Positions 1 through 6,641 of a stretch of DNA of 13,471 nt are shown here, piece after piece. The translations under genes were made by a program, and so were the position numbers. Each line of letters opens with the position of its first letter. Position 1 is the stretch's first letter. The stretch comes from Paracoccaceae bacterium (lineage in GTDB: Bacteria; Pseudomonadota; Alphaproteobacteria; Rhodobacterales; Rhodobacteraceae): NCBI GenBank assembly GCA_009920815.1, contig RFZH01000042.1, forward strand, positions 1 to 13,471, written 5' to 3'. The notes below the pieces were generated by a model. That model saw only the letters and a program-made list of their open reading frames with translations. It ran no database searches and was not told the DNA's origin.

Positions 1-30
1 AAAATTATATCCGTACAAGGGAACCTAGAC

Positions 31-858
31 ATGTCCAATGCACAATTAGAAAAAGCCATCGAAGCCGCGTGGGACGCGCGTGACACAATCACACCGGCGA
101 CCACTGGCGAAACACGCGAAGCCATCGAAGATACGTTGAATGCGCTTGACAGCGGCACGTTGCGCGTTGCCGAAAAAATGGACAATGGCGATTGGCATGT
201 GAACCAATGGGCGAAAAAGGCCGTGTTGTTGGGGTTCCGCATCAAGGATATGGAAATTCACGCAGGTGGCCCGCAAAATGGCGGTTGGTGGGACAAGGTG
301 GACAGCAAATTCGCGGGCTGGGGTGAAAACCAATGGCGTGCCGCTGGGTTCCGCGCAGTACCAAACTGTGTTGTTCGTAAATCTGCCTATATCGCAAAAG
401 GCGTTGTTTTGATGCCATCTTTCGTAAACCTGGGCGCCTATGTTGACGAAGGGACGATGGTTGACACATGGGCCACTGTTGGCAGCTGTGCGCAGATCGG
501 CAAAAACGTTCACCTATCGGGCGGCGTAGGTATTGGCGGCGTGTTGGAACCCATGCAAGCGGGTCCAACAATTATCGAAGATAACTGTTTCATCGGCGCC
601 CGTTCCGAAGTTGTCGAAGGCTGTATTGTCCGTGAAGGGTCCGTTTTGGGCATGGGTGTTTACATCGGTAAGTCGACCAAAATCGTTGATCGCGAAACCG
701 GCGAAGTGATGTATGGCGAAGTACCGCCGTATTCTGTTGTTGTCTCAGGCTCAATGCCATCTAAAAACGGAATCAACTTGTATTGTGCAGTTATTGTGAA
801 ACGCGTTGACGCACAAACACGCAGTAAAACAGGCATCAACGAATTACTGCGCGATTAA
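31..858 (+). CDS. dapD: 2,3,4,5-tetrahydropyridine-2,6-dicarboxylate N-succinyltransferase (DapD)
   Basis: Cytoplasmic enzyme of the succinylase branch of lysine and meso-diaminopimelate synthesis. It transfers succinyl from succinyl-CoA to tetrahydrodipicolinate, feeding lysine and peptidoglycan. The 275-residue length is normal for the family. An alpha-helical N-terminal domain (about 1-105) contains the typical stretch NGDWHVNQWAKKAVLL near residue 52. A left-handed beta-helix of hexapeptide repeats follows from about 110 to 240 (VVRKSAYIAKGVVLMPS, then GAYVDEGTMVDTWATVGSCAQIG and GGVGIGGVLEP). The C-terminal NGINLYCAVIVKRVD is also family-typical. AAGGGA at 17-22, 8 bases before the ATG, supports the start. 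No partner gene is seen on its upstream side, and an intrinsic terminator follows at once, so it may end a transcript that begins outside the window. Sequence looks intact; identification is firm. Confidence 0.97.
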   Translation: MSNAQLEKAIEAAWDARDTITPATTGETREAIEDTLNALDSGTLRVAEKMDNGDWHVNQWAKKAVLLGFRIKDMEIHAGGPQNGGWWDKVDSKFAGWGENQWRAAGFRAVPNCVVRKSAYIAKGVVLMPSFVNLGAYVDEGTMVDTWATVGSCAQIGKNVHLSGGVGIGGVLEPMQAGPTIIEDNCFIGARSEVVEGCIVREGSVLGMGVYIGKSTKIVDRETGEVMYGEVPPYSVVVSGSMPSKNGINLYCAVIVKRVDAQTRSKTGINELLRD

Positions 859-880
859 TTTGGTTCTGTGATCTCAATCC

Positions 881-908
881 AAGCCGCGCTATTCGCGCGG
901 CTTTTTTT
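881..908 (+). terminator. Rho-independent terminator of dapD
   Basis: A 9-bp perfect stem (AAGCCGCGC at 881-889 with GCGCGGCTT at 895-903) closes a 5-base loop (890-894) and runs directly into a T tract (902-908). It lies 22 bases after the dapD stop and just before the stop of the convergent DUF3726 gene. The T tract faces only the plus strand, so it should act mainly on dapD transcripts. Confidence 0.9.
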
Positions 909-917
909 ATTTGGCAA

Positions 918-1514
918 TTAATCATTGTCGGATGTGCCTGCCCCCGCCCCCGCGGCGCGCGATGCTTCTGTAGCGGGAACATATGTCATATGTGCGAGCG
1001 ATGTGAGCGCGTCAAAGGTATCAACCTGTGTAAAAACACGTCGATTTGGATGTGTTTTGTTATAAATTGCTTTTGTGTGGGCCGGGACAACTTTTAAAGA
1101 CGCCTGTGCAATATCTTGAACAGAACCTATGCCATTCACATGACCATGGGCATCGATGGAAATAGCGTGATGATCGACGTGAAACGTCAGGTTCTGTTGT
1201 CTGATCTTGGCCGCTTGCACAGCGAAGGGTAGGACAAAAATCGGCTCTTTTATTGAAAGAAACACGGTATTTTGATCAATTGCGCCCGTCTTAATACGTG
1301 CAAAATCCAAAATCTGTATGCCGACCTTTAAGGGACAGGCCGGTGTATCGATGTGGGTTATTGCGCGGTGTAAATGTTTTAGACCATCATAGCCGGCGGC
1401 GCATAACCATGAGGTGGCGATGGCGGCCTCTTCGGCTTCGCCCCAATGATGCCCTGCGCCGCGCGCTGCTTTGGTCGCAAGCGCTGTTGCTTCGGAATAA
1501 GACAGTTCAATCAT
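918..1514 (-). CDS. DUF3726 family protein
   Basis: A 198-residue protein that I recognise as the DUF3726 family, common in Rhodobacterales and without an established function. Visible signs are the N-terminal block with KAARGAGHHWGEAEEAA followed by SWLCAAGYDGL, which is the conserved core of the family. No signal peptide or membrane segment is apparent, so it is probably cytoplasmic. The last 15 residues are a low-complexity Ala/Gly/Ser tail (ASRAAGAGAGTSDND). The reading frame is open 13 codons further upstream, but I chose the ATG at 1512-1514 because AAGGG lies about 7 bases before it and the family begins close to this point. It follows the serine hydrolase gene on the same strand after 59 bases with no terminator, so the two are probably co-transcribed. 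Family assignment is from memory of the N-terminal motif. Confidence 0.75.
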   Translation of the reverse strand: MIELSYSEATALATKAARGAGHHWGEAEEAAIATSWLCAAGYDGLKHLHRAITHIDTPACPLKVGIQILDFARIKTGAIDQNTVFLSIKEPIFVLPFAVQAAKIRQQNLTFHVDHHAISIDAHGHVNGIGSVQDIAQASLKVVPAHTKAIYNKTHPNRRVFTQVDTFDALTSLAHMTYVPATEASRAAGAGAGTSDND

Positions 1515-1573
1515 GGCACACCCTTTTGAATTATACCGACGATAGTAACCCACCGTTCAAATTGTGAAACGAT

Positions 1574-2743
1574 TTAGCCAAGCATCGACATCGCAGCAGC
1601 CTGCATATCTGATCCGATTGGGTGTTGCGACCCCAGGAACTGCGTCATCACACATCCTGTCATGTTTTTGGTGGGATCAACCCAAAAATATGTTGCTGCG
1701 GCTCCGCTCCAACCGAATTCGCCAAGATGGGTGGCATATGCCGCTGCGCCGACGTCGGTCATGACCCGACCCAATAAGTTCCAACTGTATCCTGCGAATG
1801 GTTCATCATTAATCCGCATGCCCCCCGCCCCAAAGTACACCCGAGGCGCAAGCGCAAGTTTTAACATGGCGGGTGATAATAATGTTTCCCCTTCGGGTGT
1901 TTGACCAGACAATAACATATTTGCAAAGGCCATATAATCATCAAGTGTTGAATAAAGGCCATGTCCGCCCCTGCGGAAATCCGGATCATCTGTTGGATGG
2001 CTTGACCCAAGATCCGCAGGTACAAGCACATGCGGGGCAGGTTTTAGCGCGGGCAGTCCGTGAAGAGACCGCATTCCGTACACTTCCATTAATCTTGATG
2101 CGCCGTCCAGTGGTAGGCTGAACCCTGTGTCTTGCATGTCCAGCGGATCAAAGATCAACCGTTGCAATAAATCATCAACGCGCTCACCTGTTGCACATTC
2201 TATGATATGTGCCAATACATCGGTTGAGATTGAATATTTCCATTGTGTTCCAGGATGAAAGACCAAGGGCAGCTCTGCCAAAACGCCCATCATATCGGTT
2301 AGATCACGTCCGCCATCTTCGATCAGCTGGGCATCGCGATAATGTGCGCTGATCGGGCATCCCAACGAGAAATCATATGAAAAGCCAGCCTGATGGGTTA
2401 AAAGATGCTCGATGGTAATCAGTGCGGTAGCCGGTTCGATGTGCGCATGTTGATCGATCACCTTCATTGATTTAAATCGTGGATCGAAATTCTGGATCGG
2501 AGAGGACAGGCGAAAAACGCCCCGTTCGATCAGCATCATCGCCAGAAACGAAACAATTGGTTTTGTCATTGAATAGATACGATAAATTGCGTTCTTGGGA
2601 ATGAATGTACGGGTTTCAATGTCTTTCACACCTGCGCAGCCCTGAAAGATCGGTTTGCCATCTTGATCGATGCGCCATTCGATACCGGCAAAGAGATCTT
2701 GATTGACATAGTTTTCGGCAACATTGGTTAGCAAATCTGGCAT
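1574..2743 (-). CDS. Serine hydrolase of the beta-lactamase (class C / EstB-like) family
   Basis: A 389-residue protein with the penicillin-binding-protein-like fold of class C beta-lactamases and EstB-type esterases. The nucleophile motif SxxK is SMTK (Ser58, Lys61) within IYRIYSMTKPI. The tyrosine motif is WKYSIS (Tyr170). Near the C-terminus GEFGWSGAAATYFWVDP (from residue 341) replaces the KTG box of true beta-lactamases with a WSG-type motif, as in the esterase-like branch. No signal peptide is visible, which also argues against periplasmic penicillin resistance. Likely activity is hydrolysis of an ester or amide small molecule; the substrate cannot be read from the sequence. An ATG exists 13 codons upstream, but the start at 2741-2743 has an excellent GAGGAG at 2750-2755, 6 bases away. 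It is first in a probable two-gene operon with the DUF3726 gene and diverges from the AroE-like gene. Confidence 0.88.
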   Translation of the reverse strand: MPDLLTNVAENYVNQDLFAGIEWRIDQDGKPIFQGCAGVKDIETRTFIPKNAIYRIYSMTKPIVSFLAMMLIERGVFRLSSPIQNFDPRFKSMKVIDQHAHIEPATALITIEHLLTHQAGFSYDFSLGCPISAHYRDAQLIEDGGRDLTDMMGVLAELPLVFHPGTQWKYSISTDVLAHIIECATGERVDDLLQRLIFDPLDMQDTGFSLPLDGASRLMEVYGMRSLHGLPALKPAPHVLVPADLGSSHPTDDPDFRRGGHGLYSTLDDYMAFANMLLSGQTPEGETLLSPAMLKLALAPRVYFGAGGMRINDEPFAGYSWNLLGRVMTDVGAAAYATHLGEFGWSGAAATYFWVDPTKNMTGCVMTQFLGSQHPIGSDMQAAAMSMLG

Positions 2744-2918
2744 AACACACTCCTCGTTTGGCTCACAGTTTCCCAAATTCAATGTTCTGTAAAGCGTATT
2801 TTTAATTTAGATTTCTGTTTAACCTCAGCGCAAAAATCCTACGGATATCTTTGTAAATTGCTTGAATTGTCGTTTGAAAATGACATAAATGGTATACCAA
2901 AATAATATTGAGAATAGA
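2744..2918. promoter_or_regulatory. AT-rich divergent intergenic region
   Basis: 175 bases between the outward-reading serine hydrolase and AroE-like genes, clearly richer in A+T than the genes either side. It must carry the start signals for both. Apart from the hydrolase ribosome site (2750-2755) I see an 8-bp perfect palindrome GGTATACC at 2891-2898. A loose plus-strand promoter candidate is TTGAAT (2862-2867), 16 bases, CATAAA (2884-2889). Neither is convincing alone. Confidence 0.4.
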
Positions 2919-3761
2919 ATGACACAGCTGATTACAGGTCATACACGCTTTATCGCGCATATCGGAATGCCAACGCATAGTTTTAAAGCGCCGATGATTT
3001 ATAACCCTTATTTTGAACAGGCTGATATCGATGTCGTGGTGGTGCCTATGTGCTGTGATGTTCAAGATTTTGATGCCTTTTTACCACTTTTATTCAAGCA
3101 ACATAATATTGCGGGCGCGCTGATTACGATGCCACATAAGGTTGCAGTGGTTGATCTTTTGGATCATGCGACTGCATCCGTTCAAATTTGCGGCGCATGC
3201 AATGCGGTCAAGCGCGATAAAAAGGGTCGATTGATCGGGGATATGTTTGATGGATCAGGTTTTGTTCGCGGTCTGTCGAATAAGGGGCGCATGATCAAGG
3301 GATCTTCGGCGCTGATCATTGGTGCGGGTGGTGTCGGGTCTGCGATTGCGGCAAGTATCGCTGCCGAAGGCGCTGCGCGTATTGGACTATATGATACCGA
3401 GGCAACCCGCGCCACAGGGTTGGGTCGCCGGTTACAACATCATTATCCCGACCTCGTGGTAACCGTTGGATCAAACGATCCGACGGGGTGGGACGTTGTG
3501 GTCAATGCCACACCGCTGGGTATGGTAAAAAGTGACCCTATGCCGCTGGATGTTGACAAATTGTCAGCGGACACGTTTGTCGGCGAAGTTGTCATGACAT
3601 CTGAAATGACTGCATTTTTATCTGCGGCAGCGGCGCGTGGATGCCAAACACAGATTGGCACCGATATGCTGTTTGAAATGATACCTGCATATTTGGAGTT
3701 TTTCGATTTGCCAACGACGACCGCAGAACATTTACGGTCGGTCGCACGGATCGAATACTGA
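2919..3761 (+). CDS. Shikimate dehydrogenase-like oxidoreductase (AroE paralogue)
   Basis: A 280-residue protein with the two-domain AroE fold. The N-terminal catalytic domain keeps the catalytic pair (Lys74 in TMPHK, Asp111 in GDMFDGSGF) and the substrate-side Asn95 (CNAV). The Rossmann domain has GAGGVG at 135-140 and NATPLGM at 196-202. However, the two shikimate-binding serines of the HSxSP motif (Ser14 and Ser16 in E. coli AroE) correspond to Phe22 and Ala24, and the C-terminal Gln of MLxxQ is Met254. The NADP-binding NRT motif after the second strand is replaced by YDTE (Asp159), which hints at NAD. I therefore infer an oxidoreductase of the broad shikimate-dehydrogenase-like group with another substrate, not the housekeeping AroE. 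The ATG at 2919 is preferred to the one at 2889 because relatives start just before the ITG motif; neither has a strong ribosome site. Confidence 0.8.
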   Translation: MTQLITGHTRFIAHIGMPTHSFKAPMIYNPYFEQADIDVVVVPMCCDVQDFDAFLPLLFKQHNIAGALITMPHKVAVVDLLDHATASVQICGACNAVKRDKKGRLIGDMFDGSGFVRGLSNKGRMIKGSSALIIGAGGVGSAIAASIAAEGAARIGLYDTEATRATGLGRRLQHHYPDLVVTVGSNDPTGWDVVVNATPLGMVKSDPMPLDVDKLSADTFVGEVVMTSEMTAFLSAAAARGCQTQIGTDMLFEMIPAYLEFFDLPTTTAEHLRSVARIEY

Positions 3762-3842
3762 TTACATGCGCATACGCAACGGTTCTTTAGCTTGGCATGT
3801 GCGCACCAAAAGCGTGCACTATTTTCCAGAAAACTGGTGTGA

Positions 3843-4454
3843 TTAATCAGACATCAACAAATACCCTGATCCCCGTACTGTTTGTAGGTATCTTGGTTCT
3901 TTGGAGTTGGCTTCAATCTTGCGTCTGAGGCGTGTGATCTGCACATCGATCGCGCGATCTTGCGCTTGGGCTTCGTCGCGACCCAATGCTGTAACCAGAT
4001 CGGCGCGTGATACCGGTTGGCCCACACTTGCCGCGAAAATGCGCATCAATTGGTTTTCTGTTCCCGTCAGGCGAATAATTTGATCACCCTGCAATAATTC
4101 GCCCCGTTCGATATCATAACGCACCGACCCAAGGCGCAACATTGTGGGCATTTCTGGGGGTGTTGCCGGTTCTGGGGTGCGCCGCAGAATTGCGTTAATC
4201 CGCAAAAGTAATTCCTTAGGTTCAAATGGCTTTGATAGATAATCATCGGCACCTCATTTGGTCAAAGAAACACCATCTTCGCCTGGCATCATGACATCTA
4301 GGACGATCATGTCGAAATCTAGACCGTCTAGGATGCGTCGGGCATGTTCGGCATCGCGCGCCGCGCTGACCATAAACCCATGTCTAATCAAAAATTGCTT
4401 AAGCAAATCGCGAATGCGTTCATCATCGTCAACAATTAACAAATGTGCGGTCAT
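3843..4454 (-). pseudogene. petR: OmpR-type response regulator (PetR-like), disrupted by deletion and in-frame TGA
   Basis: The receiver domain begins normally: acidic cluster VDDDE at residues 8-12, phospho-acceptor Asp53 in VLDVMMPGEDG. It then reaches SLTK (63-66) and a TGA at 4254-4256. The same frame resumes directly with GADDYLSKPFEP, the end of a receiver domain, and continues through an intact OmpR winged-helix domain to the stop at 3843. Relatives carry about 28 residues between these points (the strand ending in LLLTA with its switch Thr, and the following helix); here there is one stop codon, so about 27 codons (roughly 81 bases) are missing. Total length of 203 codons against about 230 for the family agrees. 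The gene lies 5 bases after the MarR gene, matching the petP-petR pair that I recall from Rhodobacter capsulatus. The name rests on that resemblance. As written, no complete protein can be made. Confidence 0.85.
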
Positions 4455-4459
4455 GAATA

Positions 4460-4957
4460 TTATTCCTGTCTAAGGCCAAGATAGGCGCGGCGCATTTCGG
4501 GGTCCATCATGGCTTCTAGCACTGTGCGAAAACCTGCCACTGCGTCCGGCCCCACTTGGCGATAGGCGGCACGCATGCGGTTGCGTTGGGCGTCAGACAG
4601 CTGTTGTTCTAATGCACGGCCTTTATCGGTTAAAAACAAATTGCGTTCGCGTTTGTCGCGTTGGCCCACGTGAACGGTGACCAGGCCGTCTTCGATCAAT
4701 GTGCGTAAAACGCGGTTTAAGGATTGTTTGGTTACACCCAGTATTTTCAAGAGATTGTTGACCGTGGTCCCCGGGGCGCAGTTGATAAAATGAACGGCAC
4801 GATGATGGGCGCGGCCATATCCTTTCTCTTCTAATATGCGATCAGGGTCCGCCGTAAAACCGCGATAGGCAAAAAACATGGCTTCGATCCCTTGGCGTAA
4901 CTGTTCATCTGTAAGATAAAGCAGCGCCTCGCCCATTGTGCGGTTTTGATTTTGCAT
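4460..4957 (-). CDS. petP: MarR family transcriptional regulator (PetP-like)
   Basis: A 165-residue winged-helix DNA-binding protein of the MarR family. The recognition helix region is NLLKILGVTKQSLNRVLRTL (about 68-87), followed by the wing GLVTVHVGQRDKRERNLFLTDKG. Flanking helices at both ends would form the dimer interface. In R. capsulatus a MarR-type PetP is encoded just upstream of the response regulator PetR; the same order and near-contact (5 bases) here supports the name, from memory. The start has AGGAGG at 4964-4969, 6 bases before the ATG, and a good promoter lies about 30 bases upstream. It diverges from ilvE, and a palindrome in its own promoter suggests autoregulation. The reading frame looks complete although its partner gene is broken. 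Confidence 0.85.
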   Translation of the reverse strand: MQNQNRTMGEALLYLTDEQLRQGIEAMFFAYRGFTADPDRILEEKGYGRAHHRAVHFINCAPGTTVNNLLKILGVTKQSLNRVLRTLIEDGLVTVHVGQRDKRERNLFLTDKGRALEQQLSDAQRNRMRAAYRQVGPDAVAGFRTVLEAMMDPEMRRAYLGLRQE

Positions 4958-4983
4958 CTGATGCCTCCTGCGTCCCTTGGGGT

Positions 4984-5012
4984 ATTTTATGTCAGCCTTG
5001 TTGACATTCCAA
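4984..5012 (-). promoter_or_regulatory. Sigma70-type promoter of the petP-petR unit
   Basis: On the minus strand, TTGGAA (5007-5012), a spacer of exactly 17 bases, then TAAAAT (4984-4989). The predicted start near 4977 would give a leader of about 20 bases holding the AGGAGG ribosome site. Five of six bases match the -10 consensus and four of six the -35. Confidence 0.6.
4989..5007. promoter_or_regulatory. Candidate operator palindrome in the petP promoter
   Basis: Inverted repeat ATGTCA (4989-4994), 7 bases, TGACAT (5002-5007). It fills the -35/-10 spacer of the petP promoter, so a bound dimer would block RNA polymerase. Size and placement suit a MarR-type regulator and suggest PetP autoregulation, possibly also touching ilvE. 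Binding by PetP is inferred, not shown. Confidence 0.4.
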
Positions 5013-5109
5013 GCACAAACTGATACCGAATCTCAGTTTTGACGCAATATTATGTCCGAAGCGGCCGTAAATTGCGCAATTATCGAAAACGCATTTAAGG
5101 GGAACGACC

Positions 5110-5979
5110 ATGGCTGGTAGTTACGATGACCGCGACGGCAAAATCTGGATGGATGGAAAATTGATCGAGTGGCGCGATGCAAACGTGCATATTTTGACGC
5201 ACGGTTTGCATTATGCCAGCTCGGTCTTTGAAGGCGAACGCGCGTATAACGGCAAGATTTTCAAAAGCCGTGAACATTCTGAGCGTCTGCATTACTCTGC
5301 AAAATGTTTGGATTTTGAAATTCCATATTCTGTTGATGAATTAGAAGCAGCCAAAAAACAGGTGCTGGAAGCGAACGGTTTCACCGATGCTTATGTCCGT
5401 GCGATTGCATGGCGCGGCGCCGGTGAAGATATGGGTGTCGCATCCAAGCGCAATCCAGTTCGTGTGGCGATTGCTGCGTGGGAGTGGGGCAATTACTATG
5501 GTGATGCCAAAATGAAAGGCGCGAAACTGGACATCGCGAAATGGCGCCGTCCTGATCCAGCGACGATCCCAAGCCACGCGAAAGCGGCGGGTTTGTATAT
5601 GATCTGCACAATGTCGAAACATGCCGCCGAAGCAAAGGGATGTTCCGACGCGATGATGTACGATTACCGCGGCTATGTCGCCGAAGCGACCGGCGCGAAC
5701 ATCTTTTTCGTAAAAGATGGCGAAGTTCATACGCCAAAGCCTGACTGTTTCTTGAACGGTTTGACCCGTCAGACGGTTGTCCAAATGCTGAAAGATAAAG
5801 GCATCACGGTTCACGAACGCCATATCATGCCCGAAGAATTGGCAGATTTTGAACAGTGTTGGCTAACCGGCACAGCGGCCGAGGTTACGCCAGTTGGCCA
5901 AATCGGGGATTACACCTTTGAAGTTGGCGATATCACCCGCGATATTGCAGAAAGCTATGAACGGCTTGTGCGCGCATGA
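5110..5979 (+). CDS. ilvE: Branched-chain amino acid aminotransferase (class IV)
   Basis: Cytoplasmic PLP enzyme that transfers amino groups between glutamate and the 2-oxo acids of leucine, isoleucine and valine, the last step of their synthesis. The 289-residue protein shows the class IV features: LTHGLHYASSVFEGERAYNG near residue 29-48, the PLP lysine Lys158 in SHAKAAGLYM, the glutamate-containing YVAEATGANIFFV at 189-201, and the C-terminal LTGTAAEVTPVGQIGDY. The length is usual for alphaproteobacterial IlvE. AAGGGG at 5097-5102 sits 7 bases before the ATG. It is transcribed away from the petP gene across 152 bases and ends in its own strong terminator, so it appears to be a single-gene unit. 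No leader-peptide attenuator is seen upstream. Confidence 0.95.
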   Translation: MAGSYDDRDGKIWMDGKLIEWRDANVHILTHGLHYASSVFEGERAYNGKIFKSREHSERLHYSAKCLDFEIPYSVDELEAAKKQVLEANGFTDAYVRAIAWRGAGEDMGVASKRNPVRVAIAAWEWGNYYGDAKMKGAKLDIAKWRRPDPATIPSHAKAAGLYMICTMSKHAAEAKGCSDAMMYDYRGYVAEATGANIFFVKDGEVHTPKPDCFLNGLTRQTVVQMLKDKGITVHERHIMPEELADFEQCWLTGTAAEVTPVGQIGDYTFEVGDITRDIAESYERLVRA

Positions 5980-5987
5980 TGCTAATC

Positions 5988-6011
5988 GGGGGCGATATCG
6001 CCCCCTTTTTT
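5988..6011 (+). terminator. Rho-independent terminator of ilvE
   Basis: GGGGGC (5988-5993), loop GATATC, GCCCCC (6000-6005), then six T (6006-6011). The 18-base core is a perfect palindrome. It begins 8 bases after the ilvE stop codon. Confidence 0.9.
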
Positions 6012-6180
6012 ATGTCACCTATTTTGCGAAGGCTGGGATGCGATTTCAATCGGTCGCGTTGTGTTCGGATGGTATAAAAGTCGATGCTGTGACGTCTATT
6101 TGATAAAATTTCCCCATGACATCTTGGTCTGGACGTTTAGATTTCTATTTATATGTGTAACCATTTTTGTGAGAACACAG

Positions 6181-6567
6181 ATGAATTTCGTAAATGTTGG
6201 ATTTGCCGTACTAGTCGCTTTTATTACTGACCTGTTCATTGGTTCAACGCCTGCGTTTGCGTCGGAACAACGTATTCAGGATCGTACACGGTTTGAAAAA
6301 CTGGTCGATGCACTTGAATTGCGCCGTCCCTTTATCGCCCTGCGTGTGACCCGCGATGGCAACATCACTGGGCGCGCTTTTGGTCGTGATGTGTCGGGAA
6401 ATTGGACATGGGAAGACACCTATTTTTGCCGATCAATGACTTGGGGCCAAAAGGACATCGATTATAATTGCCAAGAGGTCCGCATTGCCGGTGATCGTCT
6501 AATTTTCCAATCAGATCGTGGCACCGGTGATCAGGCAGATTTTAGGATTATCGATCCGAACCGATAA
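6181..6567 (+). CDS. Small exported protein of unknown function
   Basis: A 128-residue protein. Residues 6-24 are hydrophobic and end in AFA followed by SEQ, a good signal-peptidase I site after Ala27, leaving a mature product of about 100 residues. The mature part contains the pattern RVTRDGNITGRAFGRDVSG, then WTWEDTYFC and YNCQEV. The two cysteines (Cys83, Cys97) could form a disulfide in the periplasm. I recall similar small proteins across Rhodobacterales, sometimes labelled dihydrodipicolinate reductase in databases; nothing here supports that activity. The signal peptide is odd in having no Lys or Arg in its first 27 residues. A GTG 12 bases upstream (6169) would add an arginine, but neither start has a strong ribosome site. 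The 200 bases between ilvE and this gene hold the ilvE terminator and presumably its promoter. Confidence 0.65.
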   Translation: MNFVNVGFAVLVAFITDLFIGSTPAFASEQRIQDRTRFEKLVDALELRRPFIALRVTRDGNITGRAFGRDVSGNWTWEDTYFCRSMTWGQKDIDYNCQEVRIAGDRLIFQSDRGTGDQADFRIIDPNR

Positions 6568-6641
6568 GGTTTTTGATCGATTTACCCGAAACTGACAAAA
6601 TCCGCTTGCAAGAATCCAACGCCGCCCTAAAACGCGCGCTT

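Noticed and set aside
1515..1553. Earlier start of the DUF3726 protein
   Set aside because: The extra 13 residues are not family-like, and the ATG at 1512-1514 has a properly spaced AAGGG.
1574..2743. Antibiotic-resistance beta-lactamase
   Set aside because: No signal peptide is visible and the KTG box is replaced by a WSG-type motif, pointing to an esterase-like cytoplasmic hydrolase.
3762..3842. Possible terminator between the AroE-like gene and the broken response regulator (CCAG-AAAA-CTGG at about 3826-3837)
   Set aside because: Only a 4-bp stem and no following T tract in either direction.
4254..4256. TGA in the response regulator as a recoded selenocysteine codon
   Set aside because: No selenoprotein context exists in OmpR regulators and the stop sits at a join where about 27 codons are missing, so a lesion is the simpler explanation.
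5341..5823. Long antisense open frame inside ilvE, like others inside dapD, maeB and mutS
   Set aside because: These are shadows of strongly coding genes; their translations show no domain, no start signals and cysteine/arginine-rich composition typical of antisense frames.
6012..6180. Promoter for the small exported protein (TTGGTC near 6124, TATTTA near 6146)
   Set aside because: Spacing of 16 bases is acceptable but both boxes match the consensus poorly, so it was not listed as a feature.
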